Shown in pieces: positions 1 through 6,484 of a stretch of DNA of 13,970 bases. Every line of letters begins with the position of its first letter. Position 1 is the first letter of the stretch. The position numbers were made by a program, and so were the translations under genes. Below the pieces are notes generated by a model. It worked only from the letters and a program-made list of their open reading frames with translations. It was not told the DNA's origin and ran no database searches. This DNA comes from CAG-390 sp051867815 (GTDB lineage: Bacteria; Bacillota; Clostridia; Oscillospirales; CAG-272): the NCBI GenBank assembly GCA_051867815.1, contig JBJDZD010000055.1:1-13970 (forward strand). The letters are read 5' to 3'.

Positions 1-206
1 ACACCGCGCACTATCGGCCATGTAAGAAAGCCCTTGCGGTTTGCGCTTGTTAGGTCGCTGACCTCAACTACCATTTCCCCGTCAGGTCGGCGAACCGCCA
101 TTGCGCTCTTTTTAGGGCCGCGCATCATTATTCCTTCAAGCAGAGCCTGACCGCCAATCGAGGTCTTTTTCATCGGGCAGCTTGCCGCTTCGTTTTTATT
201 ACTCAT
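1..206 (-). CDS. yqhQ: YqhQ-like DUF1385 family protein, N-terminal part (runs off the left edge)
   Basis: The minus-strand frame opening with ATG at 204-206 codes for 68 full residues and continues past position 1. Residues 14-29 read TSIGGQALLEGIMMRG, the hallmark N-terminal motif of the DUF1385/YqhQ family (the usual form is GGQAVIEGVMMRG). It is followed by the family's 'AMAVRRPDGEMVVE' stretch and by 'WPIVRGV', which leads into the first hydrophobic region. YqhQ proteins are predicted multi-spanning membrane proteins of unsettled function, often annotated as metal-dependent enzymes or transporters; I infer nothing more. The start is supported by an AAAGGAA ribosome binding site (rc of about 214-220) 7-8 nt upstream. 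A second Met at residue 12 could also be used. The gene is separated from prs by the prs terminator, so it probably has its own promoter in the AT-rich 207-290 interval. Confidence 0.87.
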   Translation of the reverse strand, partial: MSNKNEAASCPMKKTSIGGQALLEGIMMRGPKKSAMAVRRPDGEMVVEVSDLTSANRKGFLTWPIVRG

Positions 207-239
207 GATATTGTTCCTTTTATGAATATGGTAACTTTA

Positions 240-268
240 ATTATATCCCAAATTTATGAATTTGATAT
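240..268 (-). promoter_or_regulatory. Possible sigma-A promoter for yqhQ
   Basis: On the minus strand a perfect TATAAT lies at rc 240-245, about 34 nt upstream of the yqhQ start. The best -35 candidate at 17 bp spacing is ATATCA (rc 263-268), which matches only 3 of 6 consensus bases, and there is no TG extension. The surrounding DNA is very AT-rich, so a chance -10 is likely. It sits just after the prs terminator, where a new promoter would be expected. Confidence 0.4.
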
Positions 269-287
269 GAATGTATAATACATTATT

Positions 288-317
288 AAAAAAACAGAGC
301 CGGTTCGGCTCTGTTTT
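288..317 (-). terminator. Intrinsic terminator after prs
   Basis: A perfect 12-bp inverted repeat (291-302 pairs with 306-317, 3-nt loop) contains a GC-rich core AGAGCCG/CGGCTCT. On the minus strand it is followed by a run of seven T (A288-A294 on the plus strand, partly within the stem). It begins 5 nt beyond the prs stop codon, a textbook Rho-independent terminator. The flanking A and T runs also give it some potential on the plus strand, but no plus-strand gene enters it. Confidence 0.9.
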
Positions 318-322
318 CGGTA

Positions 323-1456
323 TCAAAAGTCTATTTTCAGCTGTCCGCCAAGCTCCGCCATGTGCTTCTCCATGAGAGCGTGGATCTTCTTGACGGGATC
401 GAGGATAAGGCTGATTGATTCATCGTGGTTGAGAGTATCAATAATATATGAAACGTATTTGCACATGCTGACCTCAACGTACCACTCGCGCGTTTTCAGC
501 TCGGGGTCTCCGTAGATGAGGTTGGTGGTGAATATCTTATCAATGATGCCGTCATCGTGTGCCTTATCAAAACCCTCAAGGCCGTTGGTGAAAAGGCCGA
601 AAGTGGCAAACGCGTAAATTCTCTTTGCGCCGCGCATCTTTATCTGCCTTGCAACGTCAAAGAGGGAGTCGCCGGAGGAGATCATGTCGTCAACGATGAT
701 AACGTCCTTGCCCGTGAGGTCCTGGCCGAGGTATTCGTGTGCAACTATCGGGTTCTTGCCGTTCACGATACGGGAATAGTCGCGGCGCTTGTAGAACATA
801 CCGACGTCAAGTCCGGCAACCGATGAGAAGTACATGCATCTTCCCATAGCTCCCTCGTCGGGCGAGATAATGATGAGCTGCTCCTTATCGAATGCGATAT
901 CGGGAACCGCCTTGACGAGTGCCTTGACCATCTGATATGTGGGGCGATAGTTGTCAAAACCGATAAGGGGAACTGCATTCTGAACACGGTCGTCGTGTGC
1001 GTCAAAGGTGATGATGTTCTTAACACCGTAAAATTCAAGCTCGCGGAGCATCATGGCGCAGTCGAGCGACTCACGGTTGGTGCGCTTATGCTGTCTGCCC
1101 TCATAGAGCATGGGCATGATAACCGAAATACGGCGCGCCTTGCCCTCAATGGCACCTACAATGCGCTTGAGGTCCGCATAATGCTCGTCGGGCATCATGG
1201 GAATATCGGCACCCCTCATTTTATACGTTACGCCGTAGTTAAAGGGGTCGCAGATAATCATGATATCAAGACCTCTGACAGACTGCTTAAGAAGCGCCTT
1301 CGCTTCACCCGTGCCGAAACGGGGACATTCGACCTCCACAAGATAAGATTCGTTCGTGCCGCGGCGTTCTCTGAGATAACTGTCAACTCTGTTTGCGAAA
1401 TCCTCGCATCCTCTCATGGCAATTATGCCCAGATCACCGAAAACTTTTTCCTTCAT
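323..1456 (-). CDS. prs: Ribose-phosphate pyrophosphokinase (PRPP synthetase), long divergent form
   Basis: The 377-residue product resembles ribose-phosphate diphosphokinase, which makes PRPP from ribose 5-phosphate and ATP for purine, pyrimidine, His, Trp and NAD synthesis in the cytosol. Visible landmarks are: RFGTGEAKALLKQSVRGLDI (47-66), matching the family's N-terminal 'RFxDGE...VRGxDV' block; RQHKR (121-125), in place of the flexible-loop RQDRK; FDAHD (151-155); SPDEGAMGR (198-206), for SPDxGGxxR; KRRD (223-226); and the PRPP loop VDDMISSGDS (255-264), where the classical form is DDMIDTGGT. It is about 60 residues longer than the usual 310-320, mainly at the C-terminus and around 70-95. 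The altered loop makes it a divergent member, perhaps a paralogue of a standard Prs elsewhere in the genome. The start is ATG with an AAAGGAG site 13 nt upstream, slightly distant. It has its own promoter and terminator, so it is probably monocistronic. Confidence 0.85.
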   Translation of the reverse strand: MKEKVFGDLGIIAMRGCEDFANRVDSYLRERRGTNESYLVEVECPRFGTGEAKALLKQSVRGLDIMIICDPFNYGVTYKMRGADIPMMPDEHYADLKRIVGAIEGKARRISVIMPMLYEGRQHKRTNRESLDCAMMLRELEFYGVKNIITFDAHDDRVQNAVPLIGFDNYRPTYQMVKALVKAVPDIAFDKEQLIIISPDEGAMGRCMYFSSVAGLDVGMFYKRRDYSRIVNGKNPIVAHEYLGQDLTGKDVIIVDDMISSGDSLFDVARQIKMRGAKRIYAFATFGLFTNGLEGFDKAHDDGIIDKIFTTNLIYGDPELKTREWYVEVSMCKYVSYIIDTLNHDESISLILDPVKKIHALMEKHMAELGGQLKIDF

Positions 1457-1503
1457 ACCGTGATTTTGACTCCTTTTTCCCGTATTATTAAATTAGATAC
1501 ATA

Positions 1504-1532
1504 ATTATACCACACATAACGCAAATATGCAA
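1504..1532 (-). promoter_or_regulatory. Sigma-A-type promoter for prs, extended -10
   Basis: On the minus strand TATAAT (rc 1504-1509) is preceded by TGG, giving an extended TGnTATAAT -10. A partial -35, TTGCAT (rc 1527-1532), lies 17 bp upstream. The predicted start near 1497 leaves a leader of about 40 nt before the prs ATG. It lies in the 105-nt gap after rhaB, in which I see no convincing terminator; readthrough from the upstream operon is therefore also possible. Confidence 0.72.
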
Positions 1533-1561
1533 ATACTTTTTTCGTTTTTTTGACAAAAAAT

Positions 1562-3022
1562 TTACTCTTTTCCGATAAGGCGGAGGTGTTTTTCGAGATA
1601 TGCGTCGTAATCGCTCTTATTTCCGCGCGGCAGATAGGTCTGCACGGGGAACGAAGCGCGGACAAGCTCACGTGCCTCACCCATGGAGGAAATGATACCG
1701 TGCGACATTGCCTGAACGAGCAAATTGCCGAGACACGTCGCCTCCGATGGCCCTGCAATGACGGGCATTCCGCAAACATCAGCCGTTATCTGCGAAAGCA
1801 AGGGATCCTTCGAGCCGCCGCCCACGATATTTATCGACGACGGCTTTTTGCCCGTCAGACAAGCGATATCTTCAACCGTATAGCGATAACAAAGAGCCAG
1901 GCTGTCAAAGATCGTGCGGATTATCTCGCCAACGGTCTCGGGGACGGGCTGAGCCGTTCGGCGGCAATATTCGGCAATGCGCGTGGGCATGTCGCCCGGA
2001 GGCATGAACACGGGGTCGTTTACGTCAATAAACGAAACGAAGGGCTTCGACTTCATTGCCGCTTCGGTCATGCTGTCGTAGGTGACGTTCTTACCCTCCG
2101 CCTTCCATGCGCGGCGGCATTCCTGAACGAGCCAAAGGCCAACGTGGTTCTTGAGGTATCGAATGGTTCCGCATGCGCCGCCCTCATTGGTATAATTGCG
2201 GCGCTCACCCTCGGCGCATATAAGGGGTGCTTTCAGCTCACAACCCATAAGCGACCAAGTTCCGGAGCTTATGTAGATAAAATCGTCGCTTACCGCAGGG
2301 GTTGCAAAGACGGCGGAAGCTGTATCGTGCGAGGGGACGGCAATGAGCTTCATATTATTTGCGTATTCCGGCTTAACCTTGCCGACGACCGTGCCGGGAT
2401 CGACTATAGGGGCAAATTTTTCACGCGGAATGCCGAGTGCCGAAAGTATCTCCGGTGAAAAATCGCGCGTGTGCGCATCGAGTAATGCGCCCGTTGACGC
2501 TATGGTATATTCGCTTATCTGCTCGCCGGAAAGGAAATATCCGAAAAGATCGGGCAGGAAAAGGATCTTATACGTACGCTCAAGCCTATCGGGCGTGAAT
2601 TTCTTTTCAGCCGCAAGCTGAAGTGCGGTGTTGAACTCAAGATACTGAATCCCCGTTATCTCATAAAGGCGCGAAAGGGGCATGAAGCGGCTGAAATATT
2701 CGCCGATATTCCGGGTACGCGCATCGCGGTTACTGTAAGGATCGCAAACGAGGTTGCCCACCTTATCCACCAATCCGTAATCAACGCCCCATGTGTCGAT
2801 ACCGACGCTGAGTGCTCCCATCGACGAGCCGAGCGCCACGGCGTTTTCGATCTCTCGCCTAAGCATGGGAGCATCCCACACAAGGGCATCGCCCTTGTAT
2901 ATCGGCTTGTTTTCAAAGCGGCATATTTCCTCAATCGAAAGCTTGCCGCCGTCAAATTTTCCTATAATTCCGCGGCCGCTTCCGCCGCCGATGTCTATGC
3001 CGAGTAATTTGATTCCCTGCAT
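1562..3022 (-). CDS. rhaB: Rhamnulokinase (FGGY carbohydrate kinase)
   Basis: The 486-residue protein matches rhamnulokinase, which phosphorylates L-rhamnulose at O1 with ATP in cytosolic L-rhamnose breakdown; the E. coli enzyme is of nearly equal length. The N-terminal FGGY lobe opens with the phosphate-loop-like LGIDIGGGSGRGI (7-19) and contains the diagnostic GIDTWGVDYGL (74-84) and YSNRDART (96-103). The catalytic Asp is probably D233 in VPSHDTASAV (229-238). ISSGTWSLMG (251-260), TNEGG (278-282) and GGGSKDPLLSQ (401-411) of the C-terminal ATP-binding lobe are intact. Substrate choice within FGGY kinases is inferred from the RhaB-like motifs, and another deoxy-ketose is possible. The ATG is preceded by AGAGGAA at good spacing. 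It lies 18 nt after mutS2, so it is likely co-transcribed, but no rhaA, rhaD, transporter or regulator is nearby. Confidence 0.88.
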   Translation of the reverse strand: MQGIKLLGIDIGGGSGRGIIGKFDGGKLSIEEICRFENKPIYKGDALVWDAPMLRREIENAVALGSSMGALSVGIDTWGVDYGLVDKVGNLVCDPYSNRDARTRNIGEYFSRFMPLSRLYEITGIQYLEFNTALQLAAEKKFTPDRLERTYKILFLPDLFGYFLSGEQISEYTIASTGALLDAHTRDFSPEILSALGIPREKFAPIVDPGTVVGKVKPEYANNMKLIAVPSHDTASAVFATPAVSDDFIYISSGTWSLMGCELKAPLICAEGERRNYTNEGGACGTIRYLKNHVGLWLVQECRRAWKAEGKNVTYDSMTEAAMKSKPFVSFIDVNDPVFMPPGDMPTRIAEYCRRTAQPVPETVGEIIRTIFDSLALCYRYTVEDIACLTGKKPSSINIVGGGSKDPLLSQITADVCGMPVIAGPSEATCLGNLLVQAMSHGIISSMGEARELVRASFPVQTYLPRGNKSDYDAYLEKHLRLIGKE

Positions 3023-3040
3023 GATATTCCTCTTCCTTCT

Positions 3041-5437
3041 TTATTTCATTTCAACGACGGTCACTCCGCCGTCGCCTTCGCCATACTGCCCGATGCGGAA
3101 GTTGGCGATACGGCTCTCACAGCGCAAGCGCTCCCAAAGTGCGGCGCGCAACGCGCCCGTGCCCTTACCGTGAATCAGACGAACCGTGCGCAGGCCGGCA
3201 AGCTGAACCTCGTCAAGGTAGCGATCGACCTCGTACCACGCCTCGTCGCCGTTCATACCGCGCAGGTCGATCTCGTCCGAGCAGGCGCGGCTGACCGTTG
3301 TCTTGGCAAATTCCTTGACGGTCTTTTTGTTGCCCTGCGAATCCGTGACCGTGATGACGTCGTCCATCAGTTTGAGGTTTTTGACCTTGGTCTTGGTGCG
3401 TACGGAGCCGATCTGCACGCTGACGTTTCCGCTTCTGTCGGGGTCGGAGATGACCACGCCCTCTTGAGAGATGTTCATCAGGTAAACGGCATCTCCCTTC
3501 TTGAGCGGACGGGGAAGAACGTAATCCTCGTCCACGTTTTCGTCAACGGGATTGAATTTATCTTCATTCCGGCGCATATGCTCGCGAACTCTCTTGCGCG
3601 CGGCGTCAAGCTCCTCGCCGAGGCGCTCGCTGTCCTTTGCCTTGCGTACCTTGTCAAGCTGAGCAAAAACATATTCGCTGGATATTTTCGCACCCTCGAC
3701 CATTTCCGCCGCTTTTTTCTGCGCGCGCTCGACCTCCTTTTCGGCAGCCGCGATCTTCTCCCTTATCTTCGTTTCCGCTTCAAGCTTGAAATGCTCGTAT
3801 TCCGTGCGCATCTTCTCTGCCTCGTCGCGGTATCTTTCTGCCTCGATGCGCGCCGCCTCAAGCTTATCGATCACGTCCTCAAATCGGCGGTCGTCGGAGC
3901 TTACCTCGGCGAGCGCACGGTCGATGATGTGCTTCGGCAGACCGAGCCTTTCCGAAATGGCAAGTGCATTTGAGCGGCCGGGTGTGCCGATGGTCAGCTT
4001 ATAGGTCGGGCGCAGGGTCTCGATGTCAAATTCGCACGACGCATTCTTAACTCCGGGGGTGTTAAGCGCGTATGCCTTCAATTCGGCATAGTGCGTGGTC
4101 GCCGCGCATATCGCGCCCGCAGCACGTACCTCGCTGATAACGGCTATTGCCAGCGCCGCGCCCTCAATTGGGTCGGTGCCGACGCCAAGCTCGTCGAAAA
4201 GGACGAGGGCATCGTCCGTCAGATCGTCAACGATCGAAACGATATTGACCATGTGGGATGAGAAGGTGGAAAGCGACTGCTCTATGCTCTGCTCGTCACC
4301 GAGGTCAACGAGAACTCTGCCGTATATCGGAACAGTGGAATTATCGTCGCAGGGCAGGTGCAGGCCGGACTGCGCCATGAGAGCAAAAAGGCCGAGCGTT
4401 TTGAGCGTTACCGTCTTTCCTCCCGTATTGGGGCCGGTTATAACGAGGGTGTCAAAATCGCCGCCGATACGAATATCAACGGGAACGACCTTTTCCTTCG
4501 GGATGAGGGGATGGCGCGCACGGCGAAGCTCGGTGCGGCGGTCGTCGGATGAAATTCTCGGCTGCGAGCCGTTCATCTTAAACGAAAGCTCCGCACAAGC
4601 AAAAACAAAGGCAAGCTCATCGATATTGGCGCCGTTGTAGCGAATCTTGTCGGATACAGCCGCCACATCGGCGGAAAGGCTGTAAAGAATGCGCTCGATC
4701 TCGTGCTTTTCCTGAGCTTCAAGCTCGCGTATCTCATTGTTTGCATCGACAACTGCAAGCGGCTCGATAAAGAGTGTCGCGCCCGTGGATGAAGCATCAT
4801 GGACGAGTCCCTTTATTTCATTCTTACATTCCGCCTTAACGGGAACGACGAATCTGCCGTTACGAATAGTGACGATGTTTTCCTGCAGGCTCTTGGAATA
4901 CGCACCCGTCGTGTATTTTGATAAAATATCGCGCACCTTTGCCGTTGTTTGACGGAGCTTGCGTCGAATGGTGTAAAGCTCCGGCGAGGCGTCGTCTGCG
5001 AGGGTGTCCTCGCTTATAATAGCCGTTCTTATCCTGTCCTCAAGCTTTTTATCGGGGAGCAGGCGCTCAAAGACCTCGTCAAGCACCGTCTCAAAGCGAC
5101 GGTTCTGGCGACTGTAATCAAGCAGAACGCGGCTGGTACGCAAAACGTCCGCAATATCGAGCAGCTCGCGCCCCGTAAGCATAGCGCCCTTATCGGCGCG
5201 GTCGCAATGACCCGTAATGTCCTTGACTCCGCCGAACGGGGGATGACCCTTCTCCGCCGCGATGCGCTTGGCATCCGTCGTTCTCCTTTGCATATTGAGG
5301 ACGCGGACAAGGTCGTCCTCCGGGGCAAGCTCAAGAGCCGCCGCACGCGCGCCCTCGGTTCGGGCGCAATCGCAGAGCATTGTTCTGATCTTGTCGAATT
5401 CAAGTAGTTTAACTGTCTTTTGTGGTAGGTACATCAT
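3041..5437 (-). CDS. mutS2: Endonuclease MutS2 / ribosome-splitting factor (RqcU type)
   Basis: The 798-residue protein has the full MutS2 architecture. It has an N-terminal core and clamp region without a mismatch-recognition domain. The ABC-type ATPase carries Walker A GPNTGGKT (335-342), Walker B LVLFDELGVGTD (411-422) and TTHYAELKAYA (447-457). A long charged coiled coil spans about 515-625, followed by a KOW-like beta region (about 644-690, LKKGDAVYL) and a C-terminal Smr domain (about 722-798) with DLRG (724-727) and HGKGTGALR (756-764). In family members MutS2 limits homologous recombination, and in Bacillus subtilis it acts on collided ribosomes, splitting stalled ribosomes. All key ATPase and Smr motifs are intact. 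The start is one of two adjacent ATGs (5435-5437 or 5432-5434) with an AAAGGAA site that overlaps the recO stop; the mutS2 ATG lies only 5 nt beyond that stop, which suggests translational coupling. Confidence 0.96.
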   Translation of the reverse strand: MMYLPQKTVKLLEFDKIRTMLCDCARTEGARAAALELAPEDDLVRVLNMQRRTTDAKRIAAEKGHPPFGGVKDITGHCDRADKGAMLTGRELLDIADVLRTSRVLLDYSRQNRRFETVLDEVFERLLPDKKLEDRIRTAIISEDTLADDASPELYTIRRKLRQTTAKVRDILSKYTTGAYSKSLQENIVTIRNGRFVVPVKAECKNEIKGLVHDASSTGATLFIEPLAVVDANNEIRELEAQEKHEIERILYSLSADVAAVSDKIRYNGANIDELAFVFACAELSFKMNGSQPRISSDDRRTELRRARHPLIPKEKVVPVDIRIGGDFDTLVITGPNTGGKTVTLKTLGLFALMAQSGLHLPCDDNSTVPIYGRVLVDLGDEQSIEQSLSTFSSHMVNIVSIVDDLTDDALVLFDELGVGTDPIEGAALAIAVISEVRAAGAICAATTHYAELKAYALNTPGVKNASCEFDIETLRPTYKLTIGTPGRSNALAISERLGLPKHIIDRALAEVSSDDRRFEDVIDKLEAARIEAERYRDEAEKMRTEYEHFKLEAETKIREKIAAAEKEVERAQKKAAEMVEGAKISSEYVFAQLDKVRKAKDSERLGEELDAARKRVREHMRRNEDKFNPVDENVDEDYVLPRPLKKGDAVYLMNISQEGVVISDPDRSGNVSVQIGSVRTKTKVKNLKLMDDVITVTDSQGNKKTVKEFAKTTVSRACSDEIDLRGMNGDEAWYEVDRYLDEVQLAGLRTVRLIHGKGTGALRAALWERLRCESRIANFRIGQYGEGDGGVTVVEMK

Positions 5438-5442
5438 TGTAT

Positions 5443-6258
5443 TTATTCCTTTGTCAACTCATGATAGAGGCTGAGGGATGAAAAGCCGCGTTCAAGATGA
5501 TTGAGCAGATATGTCTCTGCGGTGCGGCAGAAGGTGTTTTTATCGGTTTGGGAAGTGATTTCAAACGACAACAGGCGCTTCGGCGATGCACTTACGACAT
5601 AGCGCATTGCGGCAAGCACTCCCGCGGTTATGGGTATGATTATGGAACGCGTACCGTGAACGTCAACGAGTAGCTGTTCGGGAGCGACATTTGTGTTTTC
5701 GGGTGACGATGCTATGCAATCCGAGCAGACGATACCGCCGCCCATTACATCCAGATAAAAAGCCGCCGCATCGGTTTTCGAGCAACGAGTGCACTCGCCA
5801 AGCTCCGGCAGGTAGCCCGGTATCGCCGCCGCGCGAAGCTCAAAAGCCGCTTTTACAAGCGTACGGTCGTACTTGTCTGAGCAAAGCGCGTGAAATGTAT
5901 TCAGCGCAAGGGGCAAAAGCTCACCCGGGTCCTCGCCGTAGCCGCTCAGCTCACAGCAAACATCCGAGATATACTGTGCCAGGTACATCAGCTCAATGTC
6001 CTTTTCAAGCTCGGGGAAGGACTTGATGACCGAGGCATCGCGCACCCACGCCATATCGCCCTTGAAGTGAAGCTCGAAATTGCCCCAAACGAAGGCGCGG
6101 CAGGGCGACATCAGCTTGTTGCGCAGCGATCGCGCGCCCTTGGCAATGACGGTTAATCTGCCCTCGGTGGGACAAAGCAGAGTCAGCAGCCGATCATGGT
6201 CGCCCTGCGGTACTGCACGGATGACGAGAGCATCAGTTGATATGTCTTGTGCCGCCAT
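5443..6258 (-). CDS. recO: DNA repair protein RecO
   Basis: The 271-residue product matches RecO, the recombination mediator that acts with RecR and RecF to load RecA on SSB-coated single strands. The N-terminal OB-fold (about 1-80) starts DISTDALVIRAVPQGDHDRLLTLL and continues GRLTVIAKGARSLRNK. An alpha-helical region follows. The zinc finger CTRC (156-159) ... CSDC (178-181) is complete, as in Gram-positive RecO. The length is normal for the family. The ATG at 6256-6258 has a consensus AAGGAGG site 6 nt upstream, in DNA that lies outside the inserted element at 6288-6471. It is the first gene after that insertion and is directly followed by mutS2 with a 5-nt gap. No obvious promoter is visible within the era-recO gap, so expression probably depends on readthrough from era or on an unrecognised promoter. 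Confidence 0.95.
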   Translation of the reverse strand: MAAQDISTDALVIRAVPQGDHDRLLTLLCPTEGRLTVIAKGARSLRNKLMSPCRAFVWGNFELHFKGDMAWVRDASVIKSFPELEKDIELMYLAQYISDVCCELSGYGEDPGELLPLALNTFHALCSDKYDRTLVKAAFELRAAAIPGYLPELGECTRCSKTDAAAFYLDVMGGGIVCSDCIASSPENTNVAPEQLLVDVHGTRSIIIPITAGVLAAMRYVVSASPKRLLSFEITSQTDKNTFCRTAETYLLNHLERGFSSLSLYHELTKE

Positions 6259-6274
6259 GGCCGCCCTCCTTTCG

Positions 6275-6287
6275 TTCTTTTATTCGT
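6275..6287. repeat. 13-bp direct repeat, recO-side copy (probable target-site duplication)
   Basis: TTCTTTTATTCGT on the plus strand is identical to 6472-6484. It abuts the inverted-repeat end of the 184-bp element. The match stops at both borders (neighbouring bases differ), as expected of a target duplication rather than a longer repeat. Confidence 0.85.
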
Positions 6288-6320
6288 TGGCCAATCGTAA
6301 AAGTCCGCGTTTTCAAATAG
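6288..6320 (+). repeat. Terminal inverted repeat, recO-side end
   Basis: This is the outer end of the 184-bp element. Its blocks GCCAAT, AAAA, GCGTTTT and CAA recur in the same order in the reverse complement of 6441-6471. A two-base CC insertion and scattered substitutions separate the two ends, suggesting an old insertion or intrinsically imperfect ends. Confidence 0.75.
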
Positions 6321-6440
6321 AATCCGTTTTTTCGGTGGCTTTGCTGCCGAAAAAACACCTCTCTGACGAGCAAAGCGAGTCCGCGCGCCAAGGGGAGCCG
6401 TGACGGCTGATAAGCGCGCGAAGCCCCGCCGCGCGGTCCT

Positions 6441-6471
6441 CAATTGTAAAACGCAGTTTTGCAATTGGCTA
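6441..6471 (-). repeat. Terminal inverted repeat, era-side end
   Basis: Read on the minus strand this end is TAGCCAATTGCAAAACTGCG followed by TTTTACAATTG. Besides matching the other end of the element, it forms a local hairpin: CAATTG and AAAAC pair with GTTTT and CAATTG around a TGC loop, with one mismatch. The hairpin lies just downstream of the era stop in the transcript, but no clean T run follows, so I do not call it a terminator. Confidence 0.72.
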
Positions 6472-6484
6472 TTCTTTTATTCGT
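6472..6484. repeat. 13-bp direct repeat, era-side copy (contains the era stop codon)
   Basis: This copy is identical to 6275-6287. On the minus strand it reads ACGAATAAAAGAA, which includes the last era codon GAA and the TAA stop. Because the repeat carries the stop, insertion within it leaves the Era reading frame complete. Confidence 0.85.

Larger units (their letters stand above)
6288..6471. mobile_element. MITE-like 184-bp palindromic insertion between era and recO
   Basis: The 184-bp segment starts (plus strand, 6288) TGGCCAATCGTAAAAG... and, read from its other end on the minus strand (6471 downward), TAGCCAATTGCAAAAC.... The two ends align over about 31 columns with 24 identities (shared blocks GCCAAT, AAAA, GCGTTTT and CAA) and two small gaps, so they are imperfect terminal inverted repeats. 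Exact 13-bp direct repeats flank the element. The interior is highly foldable: a 10-bp perfect stem GTTTTTTCGG (6326-6335) / CCGAAAAAAC (6347-6356), GC-rich arms 6379-6387 / 6430-6438 (8 of 9 pairs), and AGCCGTGACGGCT at 6396-6408. It has no credible gene and no transposase, so it would be non-autonomous. A duplication of this length is in the range of IS4-type transposition (10-13 bp), but the mobilising enzyme is unknown. It may instead be another dispersed structured repeat. Confidence 0.8.

Noticed and set aside
262..279. Plus-strand TATAAT (274-279) with TTGATA (262-267) as a promoter
   Set aside because: Spacing is only 6 bp, no plus-strand gene follows, and the area is generally AT-rich.
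1533..1561. A/T-only inverted run after rhaB as a terminator
   Set aside because: The TTTTTTG-TC-AAAAAA pairing has almost no G-C pairs, so it is not stable enough to call as an intrinsic terminator.
1550..2458. Plus-strand open frame of 302 codons opposite rhaB
   Set aside because: It is antisense to an intact, motif-complete rhamnulokinase and lacks any recognisable domain or ribosome binding site, so it is a shadow frame.
6183..6464. Minus-strand open frame of 93 codons across the era-recO gap
   Set aside because: It overlaps the inserted element and the recO start in another frame, and is built mainly of structured, palindromic DNA. It has no Shine-Dalgarno or recognisable domain, so I treat it as chance coding.
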